NCBI GenBank assembly: GCA_965219035.1 | Contig: CBDCMR010000002.1 | Span: 186,001-250,000 of the forward strand | Length of the DNA: 64,000 nt | Direction of reading: 5' to 3' | Origin: CBDCKN01 sp965219035 | Lineage (GTDB): Bacteria; Gemmatimonadota; Gemmatimonadetes; Longimicrobiales; Gaopeijiaceae | In this document: positions 1-7,360 of the stretch, piece after piece | Layout: every line of letters begins with the position of its first letter | How positions within the stretch are numbered: the stretch's first letter is position 1 | Translations under genes and position numbers: made by a program | Notes under the pieces: generated by a model | The model's database searches: none | Seen by the model: only the letters and a program-made list of their open reading frames with translations | Told to the model about the DNA's origin: nothing

Positions 1-549
1 GAGCGTGGGCTTACCTATATCCATCCGTTCGACGATCCGGATCTCATCGCCGGTCAGGGAACGGTGGGGCTCGAGATCATGGATGACTTCCCGGAAGCTG
101 AAGTCGTCGTCGTACCCATTGGTGGCGGGGGGTTGATATCCGGGATCTCCATGGCGGTCAAGAGCATCAATCCCGACATCCGGGTTATCGGTGTCGAGTC
201 CTCCGGCGCGCCGGCAATGAAGCGAAGCGTCGAGGCCGGTCACCGCATCACGCTGGACGAGGTGGACTGCGCGATCGACGGGTTACGGGTGAAACGGGTA
301 GGGGAGAACACGCGCTCGGTCGTCTCGCGTTTCGTGGATGAAATCGTGACGCTGCCCGACGAACAGATCTTCGATGCCGTTCTGTGGCTGATGGCGCGAG
401 CCAAACTAGTGACCGAAGGTGCGGCGGCGGCACCGGTGGGGGCGCTGTTGCAGGGGCTGGTCGAGGCGCTGCCGAACACCAGGGTCGTGGCCGTCCTGAG
501 TGGTGGCAACCTCGACGTGGAGCAGTTGCGCGGGCTGAGTTGGAATTGA
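1..549 (+). CDS. Threonine/serine ammonia-lyase, C-terminal part (5' end outside window)
   Basis: The frame is open from base 1, so the first codons lie upstream of the window; 182 residues are visible. They begin with the HPFDDPDLIAGQGT segment typical of PLP fold-type II threonine dehydratases. VPIGGGGLISG is the glycine loop that holds the PLP phosphate, and VLSGGN lies near the end. The protein stops straight after the catalytic domain, so there is no ACT-like regulatory domain as in biosynthetic IlvA. It is probably the short, catabolic or unregulated type that converts threonine to 2-oxobutyrate (or serine to pyruvate). The stop overlaps the likely TTG start of the transporter gene, suggesting co-transcription. 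Substrate preference cannot be told from this fragment. Confidence 0.9.
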   Translation, partial: ERGLTYIHPFDDPDLIAGQGTVGLEIMDDFPEAEVVVVPIGGGGLISGISMAVKSINPDIRVIGVESSGAPAMKRSVEAGHRITLDEVDCAIDGLRVKRVGENTRSVVSRFVDEIVTLPDEQIFDAVLWLMARAKLVTEGAAAAPVGALLQGLVEALPNTRVVAVLSGGNLDVEQLRGLSWN

Positions 550-1892
550 AGGCGGACCAGCCGGGTGGTGTGCGCCCGCGGGAGATCTTCGGCAGCAGGG
601 CCGGTTTCGTCATGGCGGCGGTCGGAAGTGCGGTCGGCCCCGGAAACATGTGGCGTTTTTCCTACCGAACCGCCGAGGGTGGTGGTGCGGCGTTCGTGCT
701 GCTGTATCTGGCGATGACGCTGCTGATCGGGGTCCCGATGATGGTGGCGGAGTTCGGGGTCGGACGTCGGGCACGACTTTCGTCGGTGGGTGCGCTGCGT
801 TCGATCGGGGGCGTGGCCTGGGTGCCACTCGGCTACCTCTTCCTGCTCACATCGCTGTTGATTGTCGCGTACCTGTCGGTCATCACCGGCTGGACGATTC
901 GCTACGCCCTGGACGGATTGGTCGTCGGCTATTCCACCACACCCGGGGCCCGATACGCCGAGGTATCGACCGGATCGACCGCGGTCCTCTTTCACATCCT
1001 CATCATGGGGGTGACCACGGGCATCGTTTGGCTGGGGGTCAAGAAGGGCATCGCGCGCGCCAGCCTGATCCTGATGCCCGTCCTGTTCTTGATTCTGACC
1101 TCCCTCGCCGTATGGGCGGCGACCCTCGACGGGGCCGGACCCGGGTACGCCTTCTACCTCACGCCCTCGGTGAGCTCACTGATGGATCCGCTCGTCATCC
1201 AGGGAGCGGCCAGCCAGGCCTTCTTCTCGCTGAGCGTCGGCATGGGCATCATGCTGACGTACGGCTCCTACCTTTCGGGGAGTGAGAACCTAGGTCGAGA
1301 AGCGCTGATCGTCTCGATTGCCGATTTCGCGGTCGCGTTCATCGCGGGGCTGGTGGTGTTCCCGGTGATCTTCGCGTTGGGGTTGTCGGGTGAGATGACG
1401 GAGAGCACGATGGGGACGCTCTTCATCTCGCTGCCCGGTGCTTTCAGGGAGATGGGGGCCATCGGGAGAGTAGTGGGGGTGGCGTTTTTCGTGGCGCTGG
1501 CCGTGGCGTCGATCACGTCGACCGTTTCACTCCTGGAGGTGGTGGCCGCCGTCGGGATCGACGAGTTCAAGCTCACCAGACGGACTGCGGCGGTGCTGGC
1601 GGGAGTGCTTGCAGCGGGGATCGGCGTATTCGCCGCCCTGTCGGGTGACGTGCTAGGAGTGCTCGACAAGGTCGCCGGCGAGTTCTTCGTGGTCGTCGGC
1701 GTGTTGGGAATGTCGCTGTTCTTCGGATGGCGAATGACGGAGCCCGCCCGCGAAGTCTCCGGCGGCGTTTCTCCGGTGATCGCTCGCTTCGTCCCGGCCC
1801 TAATATTCCTGATCCGCTACGTCATCCCGCCGCTTCTCGCCGTTCTGGCCTGGGTGGCATTCCGCGACATGGTGACCACCCTCGCGAGCTGA
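546..1892 (+). CDS. Sodium:neurotransmitter symporter (NSS/SNF) family transporter
   Basis: About 448 residues and strongly hydrophobic throughout, matching the bacterial NSS family of sodium-coupled amino acid transporters. The N-terminal signature SRAGFVMAAVGSAVGPGN followed by MWRFSY is the unwound TM1 segment that binds Na+ and substrate. Other NSS landmarks are GVPMMVAEFGVGR and, later, SLSVGMGIMLTYGSY. I chose TTG at 546 because it overlaps the dehydratase stop by four bases; GTG at 570 is possible. An open frame extends upstream to 384 but covers the dehydratase in another frame. Next to a threonine/serine dehydratase, uptake of a small neutral amino acid is a reasonable guess. Substrate is not shown by sequence. 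Confidence 0.9.
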   Translation: MKADQPGGVRPREIFGSRAGFVMAAVGSAVGPGNMWRFSYRTAEGGGAAFVLLYLAMTLLIGVPMMVAEFGVGRRARLSSVGALRSIGGVAWVPLGYLFLLTSLLIVAYLSVITGWTIRYALDGLVVGYSTTPGARYAEVSTGSTAVLFHILIMGVTTGIVWLGVKKGIARASLILMPVLFLILTSLAVWAATLDGAGPGYAFYLTPSVSSLMDPLVIQGAASQAFFSLSVGMGIMLTYGSYLSGSENLGREALIVSIADFAVAFIAGLVVFPVIFALGLSGEMTESTMGTLFISLPGAFREMGAIGRVVGVAFFVALAVASITSTVSLLEVVAAVGIDEFKLTRRTAAVLAGVLAAGIGVFAALSGDVLGVLDKVAGEFFVVVGVLGMSLFFGWRMTEPAREVSGGVSPVIARFVPALIFLIRYVIPPLLAVLAWVAFRDMVTTLAS

Positions 1893-1980
1893 GGTCTGTC
1901 AGCCACGTAGAACGGAGCATTACGGAGCGGAGCTGAAGACCGCTCAAGACAGCCGCGGCGGACTCCTCATGCGCGTTCCG

Positions 1981-2010
1981 TTGCCGAGACACTCTGGAAG
2001 CGGGACACTA
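1981..2010 (-). repeat. Solo terminal end of the TA-bordered intergenic repeat family (copy F)
   Basis: On the minus strand the segment reads TA, then gtgtcccgcttcc, then agagtgtctcggc. It matches the GGCCA-type end of the full copies at 15774, 20234 and 35313. I could not find the matching second end in the rest of this convergent gap (1893-2007), so this looks like a truncated relic. Its boundary TA plus the next G makes the TAG stop codon of the ccmD-like gene (2008-2010). Confidence 0.55.
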
Positions 2011-2250
2011 TCCCTTGTCGAGCCGCTCCTCGACACGGCGGAGGCGACGGGCCATGGCTATGAGCCAGCCGAAGACGAGGACCCACCCAATGGCGTAAGC
2101 GATGAAGACGTGCCAGTAGGCCCGGCCCAGGGTCTGTCGGCCCAGGGCGCCGGCCTCCTGGGCCGGGAGAGTCAGTGGGCTCGCATATAGCGCCAGAGGT
2201 AGCAGCCCGATCACGGTGACGAGTCGGATATATCGTTTGCGGTCGTTCAT
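2008..2250 (-). CDS. ccmD: CcmD-like small membrane protein of cytochrome c maturation
   Basis: 80 residues. An N-terminal hydrophobic stretch ending near PAQEAG looks like a signal peptide or first membrane segment. A second membrane segment (WHVFIAYAIGWVLVFGWLIA) is followed by a basic, charged tail RRLRRVEERLDKG. CcmD proteins are small, single-span, poorly conserved and sit with CcmABC, where they help release holo-CcmE. The assignment rests mainly on position directly after ccmC and on the membrane-span-plus-basic-tail layout. It is longer than proteobacterial CcmD. The TAG stop coincides with the border of a repeat element end. Confidence 0.7.
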   Translation of the reverse strand: MNDRKRYIRLVTVIGLLPLALYASPLTLPAQEAGALGRQTLGRAYWHVFIAYAIGWVLVFGWLIAMARRLRRVEERLDKG

Positions 2251-2276
2251 GAGACTTCCACTCCGTGGGCAAGCGC

Positions 2277-2960
2277 CTAGGTCGCCTCTCGGAGGACCAG
2301 TTCGCGCTCGAGGCGCTCCACGGCATAACGGGCCAGGAAAAGTGAGAAGAAGAGGAGGGTGAAGGCCAGGAGTCCGACCATGAGCGTTAAAAGCATGGCG
2401 GAGTCGAGGTTCGGACCGTCGGGCCGAAAGACCACCGCCTCGGGGTGAAGGGACCGCAGCCAACTCACGCTGATGTGGATGAAGGGGATGTCCAGTACGC
2501 CGATGATGCCGACCACGGCCGCCAGACGCTTCCCCTGCTCCGGGTTGGGTGTGCTCTTCCGCACCAGAAAGTACCCGAGATAGATGAACCACAGGAGGAG
2601 CGACAGCGTGAGTCTGGGCTCCCGGGTCCACCAGGCGCCCCAGGCGACCCTGCCCCAGAGAGGACCGGTCAGAAGGCCGATGGTGGCGAACAGCATCCCT
2701 CCCTCGGCCGCGGCCACGGCGGCCATGTCCAGCCGCTCGTCTCCGAGCCACAGGTACACGGCGCTGCATAGGGCGACCATCCCGAACGCAAGGAAGGTGA
2801 TCCACCACGCGGGCACGTGGATGTAGAAGATCCGCTGGATGATGCCCATGCTTGATTCGGTGGGGACCCAGAAAAACACCATCCAGTGCAAGACCACCAC
2901 CGCCGCGATCCCGAGCGTGCCGAGACCGACGACTCCCCACCGGACTCGTTTGAGGTTCAT
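2277..2960 (-). CDS. ccmC: Heme exporter/heme handling protein CcmC
   Basis: 227 residues with six likely membrane segments, the CcmC size and topology. The two heme-ligand histidine regions are visible: FYIHVPAWW around residue 46 and IPFIHISVSWLRSLHP around residues 155-170. The WWD-domain segment reads WGAWWTREPRLT, whereas CcmC usually has WGTWWVWDxRLT, so the W-D pair is replaced by R-E. CcmC loads heme onto CcmE in the periplasm. It lies 10 bases downstream of ccmB and 26 bases upstream of the ccmD-like gene, in a continuous minus-strand operon. Confidence 0.93.
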   Translation of the reverse strand: MNLKRVRWGVVGLGTLGIAAVVVLHWMVFFWVPTESSMGIIQRIFYIHVPAWWITFLAFGMVALCSAVYLWLGDERLDMAAVAAAEGGMLFATIGLLTGPLWGRVAWGAWWTREPRLTLSLLLWFIYLGYFLVRKSTPNPEQGKRLAAVVGIIGVLDIPFIHISVSWLRSLHPEAVVFRPDGPNLDSAMLLTLMVGLLAFTLLFFSLFLARYAVERLERELVLREAT

Positions 2961-2970
2961 TAGGCCCCCC

Positions 2971-3651
2971 TCATTCTTCGATCACGAAACGAAACAACCA
3001 TGCTCCCGCGATCAAGAACACGAGAGAGAACGCAGCCAACATCCGTATGTTTCCGCTCACCTCGGCGATGGGCCGCCCCGCTAACAAGCGACCCGTGGCC
3101 GTGGCCCCGTAGACGACCACCGGCACCACCACAGGAAAGACGAGGACGGGAAGCAAGCTCTCTCCCATGGTGCTCCTCGTCGCCATGGCGCTGAAGAGTG
3201 TGGTGAGCGCCACGAGGCCCAAAACCCCCAAGCCGACAACCCCGGCCAGGGCCATGTGGTTCCCGGTGAACGTCAGGTTGAAGAAGGCGCCGAAGACGAT
3301 GAACACGAGCCCGACGACGATCGCGAGGAGGATGAAGTTCCCTAGGACCTTGCCCAGATAGAGGGCGTCCAGCGGAATGGGGCTCTGGAGGAGCCCCGCC
3401 AGGGCACCGTCTTCCTGCTCCAGCTGGAAGGTCCGCCCCAGGCCCAACATCCCCCCGAAGAGGATGGTCATCCATATCAGTCCGGCCGCGATGGCTTGAG
3501 GCCGGACCTGAGACGTATCGATGGCATAGTTGAAGAGGACGCCCACGAGCACGGCGAAGGCGCCCATGGCCGCCAGCCGCTCGTGGGTCCGCATCTCGAT
3601 CATCACGTCCTTGCGGGCGATGGTCCAGACGATGCGAAGGTAGTCCATCAT
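2971..3651 (-). CDS. ccmB: CcmB, membrane subunit of the CcmAB heme/holo-CcmE release ABC transporter
   Basis: 226 residues, with six hydrophobic segments after a short cytoplasmic N-terminus. The motif FQLEQEDGALAGLLQSP (about residues 75-91) is a CcmB hallmark. CcmB forms the permease paired with the CcmA ATPase; ATP hydrolysis releases heme-loaded CcmE from CcmC. The start ATG overlaps the ccmA stop by four bases (ATGA), which supports translational coupling. The C-terminus FRFVIEE is just before ccmC. No anomalies seen. Confidence 0.95.
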   Translation of the reverse strand: MMDYLRIVWTIARKDVMIEMRTHERLAAMGAFAVLVGVLFNYAIDTSQVRPQAIAAGLIWMTILFGGMLGLGRTFQLEQEDGALAGLLQSPIPLDALYLGKVLGNFILLAIVVGLVFIVFGAFFNLTFTGNHMALAGVVGLGVLGLVALTTLFSAMATRSTMGESLLPVLVFPVVVPVVVYGATATGRLLAGRPIAEVSGNIRMLAAFSLVFLIAGAWLFRFVIEE

Positions 3652-4361
3652 TCCGCAGCCTCGACGGTGGCCCGATAGAACCCTTCGAAGCCGTCGGCGT
3701 CCCAGCTGCCCCGATCCTCGACCGCCACGAACCGGCCGCGGAACTGGATGGCCACCCGGTCCGCGATCTCGAGACCCTGTCCGAGATTGTGGGTGACCAG
3801 GACGACGGTGCGTCGTCCATCCTTCAGCGAGGCGAGCTGATCACGGAGGACCGCAGCAGCGTGGGCGTCGAGTCCCGTGTACGGCTCGTCCAGCAGGACG
3901 ACCTCCGGGTCGTGCAGGAGCGCCCGCACCAACGCGACTCGCTGCTTGAGGCCCCGGGAGAGATCTCGCACGGGCGTCGACGCCCGTTCGGTCAACCCGG
4001 CCCGGGCGAGTCGCTCCGGAATACGGTCGTGAAGGTCCTTCAAGCCGAAGAGGCCTCCGTAGAAGCGTAGGTTCTCCTCGGCCGAGAGCCGACCGTAGAG
4101 CAGGCTCTGATGAGAGACCACGCCCACGCGGCCACGCCACTCGCGCTCTTCGATGTCTGCGGGCTCACCCGCCACCCGCACGCGACCTGCCGTCGGCCTC
4201 AGCGTACCGGCGAGCATGCGGAGCAGGGTGGTCTTTCCGGCTCCGTTGGGGCCGAAGAGCGAAAGAAGCTCACCGGGGGCGAGCCGGAAGCTGACGCCGT
4301 CGACGGCCCGAAGGCCCCCGAAGGTGCGGACGAGCCCCTCGGCCTCCAGGCCGAAGCTCAA
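3648..4361 (-). CDS. ccmA: CcmA, ATPase subunit of the cytochrome c maturation ABC transporter
   Basis: About 237 residues from a TTG start at 4361, four bases after the previous stop. The frame is open to an upstream ATG at 4424, but that would overlap the zinc ribbon gene. Walker A is GPNGAGKTTLL, the ABC signature is LSRGLKQRVALVRAL and Walker B is VVLLDEPYTGLD, followed by the switch histidine in VTHN. The order of genes (CcmA then CcmB, 4-base overlap) identifies it as CcmA rather than a general ABC ATPase. Confidence 0.93.
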   Translation of the reverse strand: MSFGLEAEGLVRTFGGLRAVDGVSFRLAPGELLSLFGPNGAGKTTLLRMLAGTLRPTAGRVRVAGEPADIEEREWRGRVGVVSHQSLLYGRLSAEENLRFYGGLFGLKDLHDRIPERLARAGLTERASTPVRDLSRGLKQRVALVRALLHDPEVVLLDEPYTGLDAHAAAVLRDQLASLKDGRRTVVLVTHNLGQGLEIADRVAIQFRGRFVAVEDRGSWDADGFEGFYRATVEAAE

Positions 4362-4365
4362 GGCC

Positions 4366-4809
4366 CTAGCCCGCGGTGGGGGTCTTGGGAGCCGCGGCCG
4401 CCAGGGGGCGACCACAACCCGCACAGAACCGGCTCCCTTCCACGTTCACGTGTCCGCACTCAGGGCACGTGCGCCCCTCGGCGAGACCGCGACGTGCTCG
4501 GGAGATCTCCTCCTCCAGCGGGTCCGGCTCGGAAAGAGCCGGATCGGCCTTCCCCTCCTCCATGGCCGCCAGGGCCTCTCGGGACATTTCCGCCTTGAGC
4601 GCCCGGTAGTCGTCTTCATTGAGCTTCCCCGACCGGTAGTCGTACTCCGCGTCACGGAGGCCCTTCAGGGCGATGCGCTTCCTGGCTTGGACCTCGGTGG
4701 GCTCTTCGCCCGACCGTTGGAACGACGCCCACTCGCCTCGCAGGATGGGGATCAGCAGAAAAAGGATGACGCCGACGGTGAGCAGCGCCGCTCCGGCGAT
4801 GAGACCCAC
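4366..4809 (-). CDS. Membrane-anchored zinc ribbon protein in the ccm operon
   Basis: 147 residues. An N-terminal membrane segment (LIAGAALLTVGVILFLLIPIL) is followed by a charged, probably helical region (KGLRDAEYDYRSGKLNEDDY, about 48-68). The C-terminal zinc ribbon is CPECGHVNVEGSRFCAGC (two CxxC pairs). The first half resembles the N-terminal part of CcmI-like proteins, in which a membrane anchor precedes a short helical region; the zinc ribbon is not part of classical CcmI. It sits between ccmF and ccmA with almost no spacing, so a role in heme or apocytochrome handling is likely, but its function is unknown. Confidence 0.8.
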   Translation of the reverse strand: MGLIAGAALLTVGVILFLLIPILRGEWASFQRSGEEPTEVQARKRIALKGLRDAEYDYRSGKLNEDDYRALKAEMSREALAAMEEGKADPALSEPDPLEEEISRARRGLAEGRTCPECGHVNVEGSRFCAGCGRPLAAAAPKTPTAG

Positions 4810-4810
4810 A

Positions 4811-6859
4811 CTACGCCCCGACTGGGACAGCCGGCGCTCGCTCCTCCGAAGAGCGCCGCGGCGCAGGACTCACGGAGCCTCTGGAGGGCCACATGGCGAT
4901 GAGGCTGCCCAGGGTGAGGATCAGTCCTCCATACCAGATCCAACCCACCAGGATGTTGACCTGCACTTCGAAGGTCGCCCTCTGGGCAGCAGCGTCGTTC
5001 TCGAACGCCCCACCCAGATCCTCCACCCGCTCAAGGATCACGTAGAGATCCTCGAGGAAGGTCGACCGGATGCCAACCTCGGTCACCGGAGCTTGCCAGG
5101 TGACGTAGAGGCGCTTTTCCGTCGTGAGGGATCCCACGGGCACACCGTTCTTCTCGATCGTCATGAGTGCCACGGCCTGGCGGAGCATGTTCTGGCCCCG
5201 AGGCGACGAGAGTCCTTGATAGGTCAGCGTGTACTCGTGACCGAAGGCGGACTCGATAGTCACCGACTCACCCGGATCGAGTGTCTGCGTGACCTCCCGG
5301 TCGAAGGCCGCGCCGGCGAAGGCCGTGAAGATCAACACCACTCCCACATGCACGATATACCCACCCCAACGGCGCCGATTCCGGAGGACCAGATGGACGA
5401 AGGCCGGTAGCAGGCCCTCCCCCTCGATGTAGGCTCGGGCCCGGGTGCCCTTCACGAACTCCACGACGATGATCGTCAACACGAAGGCGGACAGGCCGAA
5501 GGTCAGGAGCGCCATCCACTGCCTCGCACCTCGGAGGTAGAGGCCGGCGACGACCACGATTCCGACCACCGCGGGCCAGACGAAGTTCTTCGTGAGGTTG
5601 CGGCGCGATGCCTTTCGCCAGGCGATGACCGGGCCGATGCCCGTCAGGGCCAACAGAGCGATCCCGATGGGCAGGTTCACGCGGTTGAAGAACGGCGGAC
5701 CCACCGTGATCGCCTGTCCCGTGAGCCCATCACTGATCAGGGGAAGGAGGGTGCCCCACATGATGGCGAAGGCGATCCCGAGGAATATCAGGTTGTTGAA
5801 GAGAAACGCCGCTTCCCGGGAGAGGAACGACTGGATCTGGTTCTCGCTCTTCAGGTTCGGATAGCGCCAAGCGATCAGCAGGACACAGATCCCGGTCACC
5901 ACCCCGAGGAAGGTTAGGAAGATGAAGGCGATGGTCGTGTTCTCCGCGAACGTATGCACCGATTCGATGAGCCCCGAGCGGGTGAGGAACGTAGCGAAAA
6001 TCGTGAGGAGGAACGTGAGGCACACGAGGCCCATGTTCCACACCTTCAGCATCCCTCGATTCTCTTGAATCTGTATGGAGTGCAGGAAAGCGGTGGCGGT
6101 GAGTAATGGAAGCAGTGACGCGTTCTCCACCGGGTCCCAGAACCAGAATCCTCCCCACCCCAGCTCCTCGTATGCCCAGCGCATGCCGAAGATGACGCCG
6201 TTCGCGAGGAAGAACCACGACAGCAGGATCCAACCCCGGGTGATGACGATCCACCGGGTGTCGAGCTTACCGTTCAGAAGCGCGGCGATGGCGAACGCGA
6301 ACGGCACCGTGAACGCCGTGAATCCCAGGTACAGGGTAGGTGGATGGATGGTCATCCAGTAGTTCTGCAGCTGGGGATTCAGCCCTCGGCCGTCCGCAGG
6401 TGTGAACGCGAGCCGCTCGAACGGATTCACATCGCCGAACAACAGGACCACCAGGAAGAAGCTCGATACGGAGAGGAGGACCCCCACCACGTACGGCATG
6501 AACTCCCGGTTCTTGTGGCGGTTCGTGAAGACGGCGATGGAGGAGAAGAGCGAGAGGAGAACGGCCCAGAATACCAGTGATCCCCTCTGACCCGCCCACA
6601 GTCCGGACACCTTGAAGAAGGTGTCGAGCTCGCGGTTGGAGTAGTTGGCGACGTACCAGTACTCGAAGCTGTCCGTCAGGAAGGCCGTAATGATCCCGGC
6701 CGAGGCCAGCACCAAGAGGAAGAAGACCGCGTAGACGCTACGCTCTGCGCTGAGGACCAGGTCGCCGCGCTGTTTTCGCCCGCCTACGAATCCGAGGACC
6801 GCTCCCCAGATTGCGACCGGAAGGGCGATCCAGAGAGCGAACTCCCCTAGGATCGTCAC
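4811..6859 (-). CDS. ccmF: CcmF, heme lyase subunit (heme-cytochrome c ligation)
   Basis: 682 residues with many membrane segments. The WWD heme-binding motif is clear (WGGFWFWDPVENASLLP, about residues 236-252). Histidines that CcmF uses as ligands are in MTIHPPTLYLGF and TAFLHSIQIQ. The C-terminal third contains a periplasmic region (RGQNMLRQAVALMTIEK and following) and a last membrane span, as in standard CcmF. CcmF takes heme from CcmE and attaches it to CxxCH apocytochromes. No CcmH partner is present here, so this CcmF may work alone as in the variant system. Its start overlaps the ccmE stop by four bases. Confidence 0.95.
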   Translation of the reverse strand: MTILGEFALWIALPVAIWGAVLGFVGGRKQRGDLVLSAERSVYAVFFLLVLASAGIITAFLTDSFEYWYVANYSNRELDTFFKVSGLWAGQRGSLVFWAVLLSLFSSIAVFTNRHKNREFMPYVVGVLLSVSSFFLVVLLFGDVNPFERLAFTPADGRGLNPQLQNYWMTIHPPTLYLGFTAFTVPFAFAIAALLNGKLDTRWIVITRGWILLSWFFLANGVIFGMRWAYEELGWGGFWFWDPVENASLLPLLTATAFLHSIQIQENRGMLKVWNMGLVCLTFLLTIFATFLTRSGLIESVHTFAENTTIAFIFLTFLGVVTGICVLLIAWRYPNLKSENQIQSFLSREAAFLFNNLIFLGIAFAIMWGTLLPLISDGLTGQAITVGPPFFNRVNLPIGIALLALTGIGPVIAWRKASRRNLTKNFVWPAVVGIVVVAGLYLRGARQWMALLTFGLSAFVLTIIVVEFVKGTRARAYIEGEGLLPAFVHLVLRNRRRWGGYIVHVGVVLIFTAFAGAAFDREVTQTLDPGESVTIESAFGHEYTLTYQGLSSPRGQNMLRQAVALMTIEKNGVPVGSLTTEKRLYVTWQAPVTEVGIRSTFLEDLYVILERVEDLGGAFENDAAAQRATFEVQVNILVGWIWYGGLILTLGSLIAMWPSRGSVSPAPRRSSEERAPAVPVGA

Positions 6860-7284
6860 CCGGTGAGTTCCTCGGGTGTCGCCTCGTAACGGCTACCGCA
6901 CTTGGTCAGGACCAGGGTGGCTTCGAAGACACCATCCTCCCGGAAACGCCCCTCCACGACCGCGTCGACCTGCTCGTGATCGTTGAAAGTATCGGGCAGC
7001 ATGTCCGCGTACTCGACGGGGAAGCTGACCGTCTCGTCTTGCAGGTCGACGACCCGGAAGCGATGCGGGTTCCCCTCTCGTGCCCTCTCCCAGGAGCCTG
7101 GCACGATGCGGCCACTCACCTTGATACCCATCTGGTGGAAGGTGGGGTCGTCTTTCACTCTAGCCAGGAGCTCGATGGGCGTGAGGTAGTACAACATCGT
7201 CTGGCTCACACCCGTCCAGATGAGATAGGTGACCACCATGGCCACGCCCGCTAAACCCACGAAGAATCTGCTGTTGTTTTTCAC
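6856..7284 (-). CDS. ccmE: CcmE heme chaperone, CxxxY variant
   Basis: 142 residues from GTG at 7284; an aagggg-type ribosome site lies just upstream. An N-terminal membrane anchor (FFVGLAGVAMVVTYLIW) is followed by an OB-fold domain with IKVSGRIVPGS and VDAVVEGRF. At the heme-attachment site the sequence is LTKCGSRYEATPEE, so the usual His of HxxxY is a Cys. Such CxxxY CcmE proteins are known from Ccm systems that lack CcmH and CcmG. It is the first gene of the minus-strand ccm operon. A longer upstream frame exists but lies partly inside the IS256 element. Confidence 0.93.
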   Translation of the reverse strand: MKNNSRFFVGLAGVAMVVTYLIWTGVSQTMLYYLTPIELLARVKDDPTFHQMGIKVSGRIVPGSWERAREGNPHRFRVVDLQDETVSFPVEYADMLPDTFNDHEQVDAVVEGRFREDGVFEATLVLTKCGSRYEATPEELTG

Positions 7285-7332
7285 CTCAGGCCCCTTGAGT
7301 GGGGTCGGCGGACTACCTCTACGGCTCCGCCA

Positions 7333-7360
7333 AATATAGGGCCCTCGTAAGGGCCAGCAA
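7333..7360 (-). promoter_or_regulatory. Candidate sigma70-like promoter of the ccm operon, touching the IS256 target duplication
   Basis: On the minus strand TTGCTG (7360-7355), a 16-base spacer and TATATT (7338-7333) precede ccmE by about 50 bases. The -35 match is weak (3 of 6) and the -10 match good (5 of 6). The -35 hexamer lies inside the 8-bp target duplication next to IS256, so the insertion would have kept it. Confidence 0.35.
7353..7360. repeat. Left target-site duplication of the IS256-family element
   Basis: gccagcaa here is repeated exactly at 8818-8825, on the other side of the element. Eight bases is a usual duplication length for IS256-family insertions. Confidence 0.9.

Noticed and set aside
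384..545. Long N-terminal extension of the NSS transporter
   Set aside because: It overlaps the dehydratase coding region in another frame and has no family counterpart; the TTG at 546 is more likely.
1893..1980. Second end of the solo repeat copy F
   Set aside because: No segment in this gap matches the expected inverted end; left as a solo relic.
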